Assembly: GCF_024400215.1 (NCBI RefSeq)
Contig: NZ_CP053748.1
Coordinates: 3,100,001 to 3,164,000 of the forward strand
Direction of reading: 5' to 3'
Source of the DNA: Massilia sp. erpn
Lineage (GTDB): Bacteria; Pseudomonadota; Gammaproteobacteria; Burkholderiales; Burkholderiaceae_D
DNA length: 64,000 bases
In this document: in pieces, positions 8,339-17,998 of the stretch
How the letters are laid out: the number at the start of each line of letters is the position of its first letter
Position numbering within the stretch: the stretch's first letter is position 1
The notes under the pieces: model-generated
Database searches by the model: none
The model's input: only the letters and a program-made list of their open reading frames with translations
Told to the model about the DNA's origin: nothing
Translations under genes and position numbers: made by a program

Positions 8339-8551
8339 GAAGATTCGGTGCTGGCTGATACCGGGCTGGCGGGGCATTTGGCTGATTCGGCTTGCGCGTA
8401 AGGCTGGTACGGGAAGCTATCCTCTGCACGCGGGGGAAATCCCGCCAGAAGATGGCGGGAACGAACTGATTTCTAGTTCGATAACCATATTCATGCGGAT
8501 TCGGATGGAATATGCGGCGCATAAAAAAACCGCTCCTTGGAGCGGTTTTTT
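8339..8551 (+). ncRNA. Candidate structured small RNA
   Basis: Between two terminators lie three consecutive perfect hairpins: TCCCGCCA/TGGCGGGA (8440-8460), CGAACT/AGTTCG (8462-8480) and CATATTC/GAATATG (8486-8514). They lead directly into a strong terminator at 8524-8551. No protein-like reading frame fits. A weak promoter, TTGGTC (8332) with TGATAC (8356), is possible. The order of hairpins ending in a T run fits a plus-strand transcript; they could instead belong to the 3' end of the rpmBG transcript on the minus strand. I do not recognise a known RNA family. Confidence 0.25.
8524..8551. terminator. Strong bidirectional terminator after rpmBG
   Basis: AAAAAACCGCT and AGCGGTTTTTT form a long stem, giving a T run on either strand. 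It is 17 bp past the rpmG stop on the minus strand and also closes the candidate small RNA on the plus strand. Confidence 0.92.
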
Positions 8552-8567
8552 GCGGAACGAAGATCGA

Positions 8568-8735
8568 TTATTTGATCTTGGTTTCTTTGTAAGTCACGTG
8601 CTTACGGGCTTTAGGATCGAACTTCATGATCTCCATTTTGCCCGGCATGGTGCGCTTGTTTTTGGTGGTGGTGTAGAAGTGACCGGTACCTGCGGTCGAT
8701 TCCAGCTTGATTTTGTCGCGGCCAGTTTTTGCCAT
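8568..8735 (-). CDS. rpmG: 50S ribosomal protein L33
   Basis: A 55-residue protein beginning [18 protein letters not shown] and containing [20 protein letters not shown], the L33 core. It lacks the zinc-binding cysteine pairs, so it is the C-minus (zinc-independent) form. L33 binds 23S rRNA near the E site. It is the second gene of the rpmB-rpmG pair, 13 bp after rpmB, and ends 17 bp before the terminator at 8524-8551. Confidence 0.97.
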   Translation of the reverse strand: MAKTGRDKIKLESTAGTGHFYTTTKNKRTMPGKMEIMKFDPKARKHVTYKETKIK

Positions 8736-8748
8736 GATAGCTCCCTAT

Positions 8749-8985
8749 TTAGACTTTTTCGCCACGAGCGCGCATGTCGGCCAGCACGGCGTCGATGCCG
8801 ACTTTGTCGATCACGCGCAGACCGGCGTTGGACAGACGCAGGGAGACCCAGCGGTTTTCAGATTCAACAAAAATGCGGCGGTTCTGCAGGTTAGGCAGGA
8901 AACGACGTTTAGTTTTGTTGTTTGCATGGGAAACATTGTTGCCGACCATCGGCTTCTTCCCAGTGACTTGGCAAACACGTGCCAT
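8749..8985 (-). CDS. rpmB: 50S ribosomal protein L28
   Basis: A 78-residue L28 starting [20 protein letters not shown], a canonical N-terminus, followed by the basic core [18 protein letters not shown]. The ribosome site AAAGGAG lies upstream of the ATG. L28 is a structural protein of the large subunit. Transcription should start from the strong promoter at 9027-9055 and run through rpmG. Confidence 0.98.
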   Translation of the reverse strand: MARVCQVTGKKPMVGNNVSHANNKTKRRFLPNLQNRRIFVESENRWVSLRLSNAGLRVIDKVGIDAVLADMRARGEKV

Positions 8986-9026
8986 GGCGCACTCCTTTGG
9001 TAACTTCCGAAATTGGAAAAAACAAG

Positions 9027-9055
9027 AGTATATAGAAAAAACTCTGCTTTTTCAA
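9027..9055 (-). promoter_or_regulatory. Strong sigma-70 promoter of rpmBG
   Basis: On the minus strand TTGAAA (9055-9050) and TATACT (9032-9027) have a 17-bp spacer. This is a near-consensus promoter about 40 bp upstream of the rpmB start, as expected for ribosomal protein genes. Confidence 0.8.
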
Positions 9056-9148
9056 TCACTTGCGAAAAACAATTGTGTCATGTTTCGTTGGGAAAATTTA
9101 ACATTTATCCTGCTCTGCGCCAAAGCCTTGTTTCATAACGGTAAACCG

Positions 9149-9823
9149 TCAAATCTGCCCATGTTCGGCGAAGGAATGCACGGCCGGACCGGCCACCACG
9201 AAATGGTCGAGCACGCGGATATCGACCAGGGCCAGCGCCTGGGCCAGCGCCCGCGTCAGCCGCAGATCGGACTCGCTGGGATCGGCCGTGCCCGAAGGAT
9301 GGTTGTGCGCCAGCATGACGCTGGCGGCGTTCTGGTTGAGCGCCTCGCGCACTACTTCGCGCGGATAGACGCTGGTATGGGTCAGGGTGCCGCGAAACAT
9401 TTCGCGCGCCGCGATCAGGCGGTTCTTGACGTCGAGAAAGAGCACATGGAAGGATTCATGGGGCTGGCTGGCCAGGGCCAGGCGCAGATATTCCTTGACC
9501 GCCTGGGGCGAGGCCAGGGCATGGCCGCTTTGCAATTCTTCATTGATGGCGCGCCGCGCCAATTCCAGCACGGCCTGCAGTTGAGCGAACTTGGCGTTGC
9601 CCAGGCCGGGAATGCGGCAAAACTCCTGGAGTCCGGCGCCACATAGGGCACGCAGGGAGCCGAAATGGCGCAGCGTGTCGGCCCCCAGTTCCACCGCATT
9701 CTTGCCGCGCACGCCCACGCGCAGGAAGACGGCCAGCAATTCGGCATCGGACAGCGCTTGCGCGCCGAGCCGGATCAAGCGTTCGCGCGGCCGTTGCTGT
9801 TCCGGCCAGTCTGCAATTCCCAT
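9149..9823 (-). CDS. radC: RadC-family JAB/MPN domain protein
   Basis: A 224-residue RadC-type protein. The N-terminal helix-hairpin-helix part includes [15 protein letters not shown] (about 69-83). The C-terminal JAMM metalloprotease-like domain has the zinc motif HNHPSG (173-178) followed by PSESD with the ligand Asp186. The family was linked to DNA repair, but that role was later withdrawn and the true function is unknown. It starts [20 protein letters not shown], the normal RadC N-terminus. It stands alone on the minus strand. Confidence 0.95.
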   Translation of the reverse strand: MGIADWPEQQRPRERLIRLGAQALSDAELLAVFLRVGVRGKNAVELGADTLRHFGSLRALCGAGLQEFCRIPGLGNAKFAQLQAVLELARRAINEELQSGHALASPQAVKEYLRLALASQPHESFHVLFLDVKNRLIAAREMFRGTLTHTSVYPREVVREALNQNAASVMLAHNHPSGTADPSESDLRLTRALAQALALVDIRVLDHFVVAGPAVHSFAEHGQI

Positions 9824-9912
9824 AATGCCTCCTGCGTGGTGGAAGAAGGCAATTATGGCGGCCCGTCAGGGAAGGGGCCTTGAAACGGCGCAAGCCTGGG
9901 CTGGCGCCGATT

Positions 9913-10257
9913 TCAGGAGCGCGACAGCACGAAAGCGCCGGCAATGATCAGGCCGGCGCCGGCCAGGCGGGTAGGGCTCAGGTTTTCACCCAAAATTATA
10001 AAGCCGATCAGCATCACCAGCAGCATGGTGAAAGCGGTCATCAGCGGGTAGGCCAGGCTGATCTGCAGGCGCTGCAGGGCGATGCTGTAGCAAATGAAAC
10101 CCAGGCCATAGGTGCCGCAGGCGCCACCCAGGTAAGTCAGGCGGCTCAATGTCCAGCCAGCATTTTCCTGGTGCGAGAGTTTGATCAACAGGGTGGCCAT
10201 GGCGCTGGCAAGAGAGGCCAGAACGCTCCAAAAATAACCGCTCAAAACAGGGGACAT
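9913..10257 (-). CDS. Small multidrug-resistance (SMR/EamA-like) four-helix membrane protein
   Basis: A 114-residue protein with four predicted membrane helices, the size and topology of EmrE/SugE/ArnE-type transporters that work as dimers in the inner membrane. The C-terminal part, GENLSPTRLAGAGLIIAGAF, is typical. Helix 1 reads VLASLASAMATLLIKLS; where EmrE has its essential Glu14 this protein has a small residue, so proton-coupled cation export like EmrE is doubtful and an ArnE/ArnF- or EamA-like lipid or metabolite role is more likely. I chose the ATG at 10257; a TTG four codons upstream is possible. Confidence 0.8.
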   Translation of the reverse strand: MSPVLSGYFWSVLASLASAMATLLIKLSHQENAGWTLSRLTYLGGACGTYGLGFICYSIALQRLQISLAYPLMTAFTMLLVMLIGFIILGENLSPTRLAGAGLIIAGAFVLSRS

Positions 10258-10499
10258 GGGCTTTATCAAAAATTAGGGGATTAATGAGTGGCCGGCCGGC
10301 AGCATATAACCGGCGATGGCCGCCAGGCCGGTGTGATCGCGGCCGACGTGGATTGTACGCCGTATTTTCTTAAGGAAAATCAAAGTCGGGATACGTCAGC
10401 CATGGCTGCTCCCGGTCATGCCGTCTCAAAGCGGGCTGGGATGCACTGCTGGCGCGCAAGCTGGCTTACAATACTGGTTTGCAAGCTCACTGAAACGCC

Positions 10500-10955
10500 A
10501 TGTCTAACGCGCAAACTGCAGTCGTCACCAAATCGGCTTACCTCACTCTCCATTACCGTCTGGCCACGCTGGACGGACAGGATATCGTCACCACGTTCAA
10601 CGGCACCCCGGCAACGCTGATGCTGGGCCAGGGCCAGCTGGCGCCCGTGCTGGAAGAACTCCTGCTGGGCCTGCCGGAAGGCACGCACCAGACTTTTGAT
10701 CTGGCGGCCGGCCAGGGCTTCGGCGAACGCAATCCGGAGCTGGTGCGCGTTGTTTCGCGTGCTACCCTGGATGAAAACTCCGCTGCTGACGCTGACTACA
10801 AGGTTGGCGATCTGGTCGAATTCAATGCGCCGGGCGGCGGCCGCTTTGCCGGCGTGCTGCGCGAGCTGGGCGAGACGGAATGCCTCTTCGACTTCAACCA
10901 CCCGCTGGCCGGCCAGCCGCTGCGTTTTGAAGTGAACCTCATTTCAGTGCTGTAA
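10500..10955 (+). CDS. fkpB: FKBP-type peptidyl-prolyl isomerase, SlpA/FkpB-like
   Basis: A 151-residue cytosolic FKBP of the SlyD/SlpA group, catalysing cis-trans isomerisation at proline and acting as a chaperone. The split FKBP core starts LTLHYRLATLDGQDIVTTF and contains the LGQGQLAPVLEELLLGLPEG segment. The inserted-in-flap domain (about 75-125) carries VGDLVEFNAPGGGRFAGVL. The histidine-rich metal tail of SlyD is absent. Only 6 bp separate it from ispH, the conserved fkpB-ispH arrangement. Confidence 0.93.
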   Translation: MSNAQTAVVTKSAYLTLHYRLATLDGQDIVTTFNGTPATLMLGQGQLAPVLEELLLGLPEGTHQTFDLAAGQGFGERNPELVRVVSRATLDENSAADADYKVGDLVEFNAPGGGRFAGVLRELGETECLFDFNHPLAGQPLRFEVNLISVL

Positions 10956-10961
10956 AACATT

Positions 10962-11909
10962 ATGGAAAAAGAAATCCTCCTGGCCCAGCCGCGCGGCTTT
11001 TGCGCCGGCGTGGACCGCGCCATCGAAATCGTGGAGCGCGCGCTGCAGCAGTTCGGCGCGCCCATCTATGTGCGCCACGAGATCGTGCACAACGCCTATG
11101 TGGTGGCCGATCTGCGCGCCAAGGGCGCCATCTTCATCGAGGAGCTGGACGATGTCCCGGCCGGCAACACCCTGGTGTTTTCGGCCCACGGCGTGTCCAA
11201 GGCGGTGCGCGCGGAAGCCGAGGCGCGCGGCCTGAGCATCTTCGACGCCACCTGCCCCCTGGTCACCAAGGTGCACGTGGAAGTGGCCAAGATGCGCAAG
11301 CAGGGCTGCGAGATCGTCATGATCGGCCACGACGGCCACCCCGAGGTGGAAGGCACCATGGGCCAGACCGAGGCGGGCATGTATCTGGTGGAAACGGTGG
11401 CCGATGTGGCCACCTTGAACGTCCAGAATCCCGAGCAGCTGGCGTATGTCTCCCAGACAACGTTGTCAGTAGACGACACTATTGACATCATTTCGGCCCT
11501 GAAACAGCGATTCCCGCATATCATCGAGCCGAAAAAAGGGGACATCTGCTACGCCACCACCAACCGCCAGGAAGCCGTGAAGTTCATGGCGCCGCAAGTG
11601 GAAGTGGTTATTGTGGTCGGCAGTCCGAATAGCTCGAATTCCAACCGCCTGCGCGAAGTGGCCGAGAAAAAGGGTACGCCCGCCTATATGGTGGACAACG
11701 CGGCCCAGATCGACGCCGCCTGGCTGGAAGGCCGCCAGCGCGTCGGCGTCACCGCCGGCGCCTCGGCGCCCGAAGTGCTGGTGCAGGCCGTGATCGACCG
11801 TCTCAAGGAGCTGGGCGCGAAAAGCGTGCGGCCGCTGGACGGGGTGCAGGAAGCGGTGACTTTCCCGCTGCCTAAAGGTCTGGAAGGGAATAAGAGCGCC
11901 TCGGCCTGA
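10962..11909 (+). CDS. ispH: 4-hydroxy-3-methylbut-2-enyl diphosphate reductase
   Basis: IspH/LytB, the last enzyme of the MEP pathway, making IPP and DMAPP from HMBPP with an iron-sulfur cluster. The three cluster cysteines are in [22 protein letters not shown] and [11 protein letters not shown]. The catalytic glutamate is in [10 protein letters not shown]. The length (315 residues) is standard. It is co-transcribed with fkpB. The C-terminal tail after TFPLPKGL is short and unconserved. Confidence 0.98.
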   Translation: MEKEILLAQPRGFCAGVDRAIEIVERALQQFGAPIYVRHEIVHNAYVVADLRAKGAIFIEELDDVPAGNTLVFSAHGVSKAVRAEAEARGLSIFDATCPLVTKVHVEVAKMRKQGCEIVMIGHDGHPEVEGTMGQTEAGMYLVETVADVATLNVQNPEQLAYVSQTTLSVDDTIDIISALKQRFPHIIEPKKGDICYATTNRQEAVKFMAPQVEVVIVVGSPNSSNSNRLREVAEKKGTPAYMVDNAAQIDAAWLEGRQRVGVTAGASAPEVLVQAVIDRLKELGAKSVRPLDGVQEAVTFPLPKGLEGNKSASA

Positions 11910-12235
11910 ATCGTGTTGCGGTCCGCTTCGATTGTGTGAATATAATTTGGCGGTGTCCCCGTATTTTAAGTATTAGTTTTTTGTGAACCTCGCTATGATT
12001 GGTGAAGTCATGAAAAATTGTCGTTTCGACCTTTTTCTGCGAAATGCAGAAAAAAGCCGGCGCGGCCAAGGTGCAGTAGGGATATCGCAGTAGATGGATG
12101 CAGGACCGGCCAGAGGCATCTGGCCGGACAGGCGGCGTCAAACGGCGGCACCATGGGGATCATCCCCTGGTGCCGTTTTTCTTACGCTGCCGCAAAAGTG
12201 TTTCACACAACGCGAACTGAAGGGGCAACCTCACG
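11910..12235 (+). promoter_or_regulatory. Structured leader of the liv operon
   Basis: The 326-bp gap holds a possible promoter (TTGCGG 11916-11921 and TATAAT 11941-11946, 19-bp spacer). Three perfect hairpins follow: TTTTTCTGC/GCAGAAAAA (12032-12054), CCGGCCAGA/TCTGGCCGG (12106-12127) and the terminator at 12146-12180. A 27-codon frame from 12010 to 12093 exists but is not rich in Leu, Ile or Val. The last hairpin followed by T's lies 56 bp before livH, so most transcripts from this promoter might stop early unless regulated. Confidence 0.4.
12146..12180 (+). terminator. Intrinsic terminator/attenuator before livH
   Basis: CGGCACCATGGGGA and TCCCCTGGTGCCG pair almost perfectly around a short loop and are followed by TTTTT. 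It lies between the leader and livH and far (237 bp) beyond ispH, so an attenuator role is more likely than a terminator of ispH. Confidence 0.8.
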
Positions 12236-13165
12236 ATGGATACCTTTATCCAACAAATTCTCAACGGCCTGGTGCTGGGCAGCATGTATGCGCTGGTCGC
12301 CCTCGGTTACACGATGGTTTATGGCGTACTCAACCTGATCAACTTCGCCCATGGCGACGTGCTGATGATCGGCGCCATGATCGGCATGTCCATCCTGCAT
12401 TTACTGGGCGTGTACGCGCCCGGCCTGCCTGGCTATGTCCAGCTGGCCATCGCCATCATCGGCGCCATCCCGGCCTGTATGCTGGTCAACATCCTGATCG
12501 AACGCATCGCTTACCGCCGCCTGCGCAATGCGCCGCGCCTGGCGCCGCTGATCACCGCCATCGGCGTCTCCATCCTGCTGCAAACCTTTGCCATGATGAT
12601 CTGGAAGCGCAATCCGCTGCCCTTCCCGCAAGTGCTGCCGACCGAACCGATCATGATCGGCGGCGCCGTCATCAGCCAGACCCAGGTGCTGTTGCTGGTG
12701 CTGGCCACGCTGTCCATGGTCGGCCTGGTGCTGCTGGTGGAAAAAACCCGCATGGGCCGCGCCATGCGCGCCGTGGCCGAAAACCCGCGCGTGGCCGGCC
12801 TGATGGGCGTGGACTCGAACAAGGTCATCGTTGCCACTTTCGCCATCGGCGCGGCGCTGGCCGGCGTGGCCGGCGTGATGTGGGGCGCCAACTACGCCAC
12901 CATCCAGTACACCATGGGCACCGTGCCGGGCCTGAAGGCCTTCTCGGCGGCGGTCCTGGGCGGCATCGGCAATATCTACGGCGCCATGATCGGCGGCCTG
13001 GTGCTGGGCGTGATCGAAAGCCTGGGCGCCGGCTATATCGGCGAACTGACGGGCGGTTTCCTCGGCAGCCACTACCAGGACATCTTCGCCTTCGTGGTGC
13101 TGATCCTGGTGCTCACCGTGCGTCCTTCCGGCATCATGGGCGAGCGCGTCGCCGACCGCGCCTGA
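12236..13165 (+). CDS. livH: Branched-chain amino acid ABC transporter permease LivH
   Basis: A 309-residue inner-membrane permease of the hydrophobic amino acid uptake (HAAT) family. The N-terminus, QQILNGLVLGSMYALVALGY, is the typical LivH start, and NLINFAHGD follows. The EAA-like coupling segment is around AVAENPRVAGLMGVDSNKVI. It has about eight membrane segments. It forms a heterodimer with LivM and is powered by LivG and LivF. It is the first of four genes, livHMGF; no LivK binding protein is encoded next to it, so one must be supplied from elsewhere. Confidence 0.95.
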   Translation: MDTFIQQILNGLVLGSMYALVALGYTMVYGVLNLINFAHGDVLMIGAMIGMSILHLLGVYAPGLPGYVQLAIAIIGAIPACMLVNILIERIAYRRLRNAPRLAPLITAIGVSILLQTFAMMIWKRNPLPFPQVLPTEPIMIGGAVISQTQVLLLVLATLSMVGLVLLVEKTRMGRAMRAVAENPRVAGLMGVDSNKVIVATFAIGAALAGVAGVMWGANYATIQYTMGTVPGLKAFSAAVLGGIGNIYGAMIGGLVLGVIESLGAGYIGELTGGFLGSHYQDIFAFVVLILVLTVRPSGIMGERVADRA

Positions 13166-13190
13166 GCGCAGAAAGACAAGAGGACACAGA

Positions 13191-14408
<1,218 letters not shown>

Positions 14409-14419
14409 GGATAGTAGAC

Positions 14420-15190
14420 ATGAGCAATGAAGTCATTCTGAATATCGCCGGCGTCAACAAACGCTTCGGCGGCCTGCAGGCGCTGACCGATGTCGGCATC
14501 AAGATCATGCGCGGCCAGATCTACGGCCTGATCGGCCCGAACGGCGCGGGCAAGACCACCTTCTTCAATGTGATCACCGGCTTGTACCAGCCCGACACCG
14601 GCACCTTCGAACTGGCGGGCAAACCGTATTCGCCTTCGGCCCCGCATGCGGTGGCCAAGGCCGGCATTGCGCGCACTTTCCAGAACATCCGCCTGTTCGG
14701 CGAAATGACGGCGCTGGAAAACGTGATGGTGGGACGCCATGTGCGCTCGCACCAGGGCGTGTTCGGCGCCATCTTCCGCCACAAGGCGGCGCGCGAAGAG
14801 GAAGCGTCTATCCGCCGCCGCGCGCAGGAGCTGCTGGACTTCGTCGGCATCGGCCAGTTCGCCAGCCGCACCGCCAAATACCTGTCGTATGGCGACCAGC
14901 GCCGCCTGGAAATCGCGCGCGCCCTGGCCACCGACCCGCAGCTGCTGGCGCTGGACGAACCGGCGGCCGGCATGAACGCCACCGAAAAGCTGGCCTTGCG
15001 CGAGCTGCTGGTCAAGATCAAGGCCGAAGGCAAGACCGTGCTGCTGATCGAGCACGACGTCAAGCTGATGATGGGCCTGTGCGACCGCATCACCGTGCTC
15101 GAATACGGCAAGCCGATCGCCGAAGGGCTGCCGGCGGAAATACAAAGCAATCAGGCCGTCATCGACGCCTATCTGGGAGGATCGCACTAA
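14420..15190 (+). CDS. livG: Branched-chain amino acid ABC transporter ATPase LivG
   Basis: A 256-residue ATP-binding subunit. Walker A is GPNGAGKTTFF, the Q-loop follows at RTFQNIRLF, the signature is LSYGDQRRLEIARAL and Walker B is LLALDEPAAGMN. LSYG in place of LSGG is usual for LivG. The H-loop is LLIEHDVKLMM. ATG 14420 is chosen because GAGGATAG lies just upstream; an ATG at 14405 adds MRIVD. The stop overlaps the livF start. Confidence 0.95.
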   Translation: MSNEVILNIAGVNKRFGGLQALTDVGIKIMRGQIYGLIGPNGAGKTTFFNVITGLYQPDTGTFELAGKPYSPSAPHAVAKAGIARTFQNIRLFGEMTALENVMVGRHVRSHQGVFGAIFRHKAAREEEASIRRRAQELLDFVGIGQFASRTAKYLSYGDQRRLEIARALATDPQLLALDEPAAGMNATEKLALRELLVKIKAEGKTVLLIEHDVKLMMGLCDRITVLEYGKPIAEGLPAEIQSNQAVIDAYLGGSH

Positions 15191-15912
15191 TGGGTGCCAA
15201 TGTTCTGAAAGTAGCGGGACTGAAGGTCGCGTATGGCGGCATCAAGGCAGTCAAAGGCATCGATCTGGAAGTGAACAAGGGCGAGCTGGTGACGCTGATC
15301 GGCGCCAACGGCGCCGGCAAGACCACCACGCTGAAAGCCATCACCGGCACGCTGCCCGACTGCAAGGTCGAAGGCACGATCAGCTATATGGGCCAGTCGC
15401 TGAAAGGCAGCAAATCCTTCCACCTGGTCGAGAAAAAACTCGCCATGGTGCCGGAAGGGCGCGGCGTGTTCACGCGCATGACCATCCACGAAAACCTGAT
15501 GATGGGCGCCTACACGCGCGACGACAAGGCCGGCGTAGAGGCCGACATCGCCAAGTGGTACGACATCTTCCCGCGCCTGAAAGAGCGTTCTGCGCAGCTG
15601 GCCGGCACCCTGTCCGGCGGCGAACAGCAGATGCTGGCGATGGCGCGCGCGCTGATGTGCCATCCCGAGCTGCTGTTGCTGGATGAGCCGTCGATGGGCC
15701 TGTCGCCGATCATGGTCGACAAGATCTTTGAGGTGATCCGCAACGTCTCGAAAGAAGGCATCACCATCCTGCTGGTCGAGCAGAACGCCAAGCTTGCATT
15801 GGAAGCCGCCGACCGCGGCTACGTGATGGACTCCGGCCAGATCACCATGACCGGCAACGCCGACGACATGCTGCACGACCCCCGCGTCAAAGCCGCCTAC
15901 CTCGGCGAATAA
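15190..15912 (+). CDS. livF: Branched-chain amino acid ABC transporter ATPase LivF
   Basis: A 240-residue second ATP-binding subunit. Walker A is GANGAGKTTTLKAI, the LivF-specific VPEGRGVFTRMTIHENL follows, the signature is LSGGEQQMLAMARAL and Walker B is LLLLDEPSMGLSP. The A of its ATG is the last base of the livG TAA, so the two are translationally coupled. Tandem family A palindromes after the stop probably terminate the operon. Confidence 0.95.
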   Translation: MGANVLKVAGLKVAYGGIKAVKGIDLEVNKGELVTLIGANGAGKTTTLKAITGTLPDCKVEGTISYMGQSLKGSKSFHLVEKKLAMVPEGRGVFTRMTIHENLMMGAYTRDDKAGVEADIAKWYDIFPRLKERSAQLAGTLSGGEQQMLAMARALMCHPELLLLDEPSMGLSPIMVDKIFEVIRNVSKEGITILLVEQNAKLALEAADRGYVMDSGQITMTGNADDMLHDPRVKAAYLGE

Positions 15913-15934
15913 GCCTTTGATCCAGCGCAAAAAA

Positions 15935-16025
15935 TGTCCACCCTGGTGTCAGGCACTGGAGTCGGACATTCTTTGATCTAAATCAGCAAATGTCCCACCC
16001 TGGTGTCAGGCACCAGGGTGGGACA
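15935..16025. repeat. Family A palindromic repeat, two units, also a terminator
   Basis: Unit 1 is 15935-15968 and unit 2 is 15991-16025. Unit 2 is perfect: TGTCCCACCCTGGTG and CACCAGGGTGGGACA around a TCAGG loop, followed by TTTTTTGATTTTT. It sits between the converging livF and dehydratase genes and should stop transcription from the livF side. Confidence 0.92.
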
Positions 16026-16039
16026 TTTTTTGATTTTTA

Positions 16040-17014
16040 TCAAACGCCGCTGGCGAGCAGGGCGGCGAGGCGGGGGAGGTCGATGTTGCCGCCGCTGAGG
16101 ATGATGCCGATGCGTTGTCCGCGCAGCTGTGCTTTCATCTTGCGGGCGGCGGCGTAGCCGAGGCAGCCGGTCGGTTCGACCACCAGCTTCATGCGGGCGG
16201 CGAAGAAGCGCATGGCGTCGATCAGCTCGGCATCGCTGGCAGTCAGGATATCGGTCGCTTCGCGCAGCACGATGGGGAAGGTGTAGTTGCCCATGTGCTG
16301 GGTCTGGGCGCCGTCGGCGATCGTTTGCGGGGTGTCGATGTGGACGATCTTCCCGCTGCGGAAGGATTGCTGGCCGTCGTTGCCGGCTTCGGGTTCGACA
16401 CCGTAGACCTTGCATTGCGGCGACAGCGCGCGCACTGAGAGCAGGCTGCCGGACATCAGGCCGCCGCCGCCCATCGGCGCGAACAAGGCGTCGAGCTGGC
16501 CCACTTCTTCGATCAGCTCCTTGGCGGCCGTGCCTTGTCCTGCGATGACGTCGGGATGGTCGTAGGGCGGAATCAGGGTCATGCCATGTTTCTGCGCCAG
16601 CTCGCGGCCGATCTGCTCGCGGTCTTCCTTGTAGCGGTCGTAGATGATGACGGTGGCGCCGTAGCCGCGCGTGGCGGCGATCTTGGATTCGGGCGCGTCA
16701 TGCGGCATGATGATGGTGGCGGGAATGCCCAGTATCCTGGCCGCCAGCGCAATCGCTTGCGCGTGGTTGCCGGACGAGAAAGCCACGACGCCGGCTTTGC
16801 GCTGCTGCGCGTCGAATTTCGACAGGGCGTTGAAGCCGCCGCGGAATTTGAAGGCGCCCATGCGCTGCAGGTTTTCGCATTTGAAGAAGACTTCGGCCCC
16901 CAGCTCTTCGTTGACTGTGCGCGAGGTCAGCACCGGCGTGCGGTGGGCATGGCCTTCGATGCGGCGCGCGGCCGCTGCAACGTCTTCGTAAGTGGGCAGT
17001 ATCAGTTCGCTCAT
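16040..17014 (-). CDS. PLP-dependent serine/threonine-type dehydratase (threonine dehydratase or 3-hydroxyaspartate ammonia-lyase)
   Basis: A 324-residue fold-type II PLP enzyme. The Schiff-base lysine is in MGAFKFRGGFN (Lys56), the substrate loop is SSGNHAQA and the phosphate-binding loop is GGGGLMSG. The size and absence of an ACT regulatory domain point to catabolic threonine dehydratase, serine racemase or threo-3-hydroxyaspartate ammonia-lyase; sequence alone does not decide. AAAGGAAAG precedes the ATG, 15 bp after the cyclodeaminase-family gene. The DauR-like regulator heads the unit, so all three probably serve catabolism of one hydroxy- or basic amino acid. Confidence 0.88.
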   Translation of the reverse strand: MSELILPTYEDVAAAARRIEGHAHRTPVLTSRTVNEELGAEVFFKCENLQRMGAFKFRGGFNALSKFDAQQRKAGVVAFSSGNHAQAIALAARILGIPATIIMPHDAPESKIAATRGYGATVIIYDRYKEDREQIGRELAQKHGMTLIPPYDHPDVIAGQGTAAKELIEEVGQLDALFAPMGGGGLMSGSLLSVRALSPQCKVYGVEPEAGNDGQQSFRSGKIVHIDTPQTIADGAQTQHMGNYTFPIVLREATDILTASDAELIDAMRFFAARMKLVVEPTGCLGYAAARKMKAQLRGQRIGIILSGGNIDLPRLAALLASGV

Positions 17015-17029
17015 TGCTTTCCTTTCGTT

Positions 17030-17998
17030 TTACCAGGGCCAGGCGATGCTGCTGCCTGCGCCTTCCGTTACGGCGCGCTGGTACAGCATGCGCGCCACCG
17101 TCAAGTCTTGCAGGGCAAGGCCTGTCATATCAAAAATCGTGATGCTGTCGTCTGCCGGACGCTGGCCGTCTTGCGCCAGCAGTGCGCCGATTTCTTCGGC
17201 TGGCAGCGTGGGCGCCCATTGCAGCTCGCCCACTTGCCGCGCCTGCGCCAGGTCGTCGGCCCAGAGATGGGCGCGTTCCAGCAGGCCTGGCGGCAGCTCG
17301 CGCTTGCCGCGCGTGTCGGCGCCGACGCCGTTCAGGTGCGTGCCTGGCTGCACCGCATCGGCTACAAACAAAGGGGTTTTGCTTGGCGTGGTGGTGATGA
17401 CGATGTCGCTGTCCGCCACGGCCGCATCGGCGCTGGTGCCGGGCGCGATATCGCAGCGCTGCGCGAATGCGGCTTCGAACGCGCTGTCGCGGCGCGCGCC
17501 GGAAGCGAGGTAGCGCACCTGGCGCAGGCCGGGCAGGGCGCGCAGCGCATAGTCGAGCTGGGCGCGCGCCTGCACGCCGGTGCCGAAGATGCACAGGCGG
17601 CTGGCGTCGGCGCGGGCCAGCGCCTGCAGGCCCAAGGCGCCCGCCGCGGCGGTACGCTCGGTGGTGATGGCGTTGCCGTCGATGAGGCATTGCGGCCGGC
17701 CCGTGGCGGGATCGTGCAGCAGGATGGTGGCCTGGTGCGCGTCGCCGCCCACGTCGCGGTTGGCGGGCCAGAAGCCGGCAGCCTTGTAACCGAGCAGGCC
17801 TTGCGCCGCCACGTCGCCGGCCTTGATGCCGAAGATGGCGCCGCCCGGCAGCGCTTCGCGCACCAGCGGGAAGATGCGGCCGGCGCGCTGTTGATGCAGT
17901 TGGAAGGCTTCGCGCACCGCCTCCAGCACGGCGTCGGGATGCAGCAGGGCGGCGACCTGGTCGCGGTCGAGCAGCAGCAGGCGGGCGTTATTTCGCAT
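17030..17998 (-). CDS. Ornithine cyclodeaminase / mu-crystallin family protein
   Basis: A 322-residue NAD(P)-dependent enzyme of the OCD/mu-crystallin family, whose members act as ornithine or lysine cyclodeaminases, ketimine (pyrroline-2-carboxylate) reductases or alanine dehydrogenases. It shows the nucleotide-binding LCIFGTGVQARAQLDYAL and the active-site segment LLGYKAAGFWP; HLNGVGADTRGKREL lies in the C-terminal half. Its start overlaps the end of the upstream regulator by 11 bp (17988-17998), so they are translationally coupled. The pairing with a DauR-type regulator recalls dauB-dauR of Pseudomonas D-arginine metabolism. Confidence 0.88.
   Translation of the reverse strand: MRNNARLLLLDRDQVAALLHPDAVLEAVREAFQLHQQRAGRIFPLVREALPGGAIFGIKAGDVAAQGLLGYKAAGFWPANRDVGGDAHQATILLHDPATGRPQCLIDGNAITTERTAAAGALGLQALARADASRLCIFGTGVQARAQLDYALRALPGLRQVRYLASGARRDSAFEAAFAQRCDIAPGTSADAAVADSDIVITTTPSKTPLFVADAVQPGTHLNGVGADTRGKRELPPGLLERAHLWADDLAQARQVGELQWAPTLPAEEIGALLAQDGQRPADDSITIFDMTGLALQDLTVARMLYQRAVTEGAGSSIAWPW

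Noticed and set aside
8493..8894. A 133-codon plus-strand frame across rpmG and rpmB
   Set aside because: It is antisense to two ribosomal protein genes and runs through a terminator.
12010..12093. A 27-codon frame in the liv leader as a leucine/valine attenuation peptide
   Set aside because: It contains few Leu, Ile or Val codons, not clustered, and a weak ribosome site, so classical attenuation is not supported.
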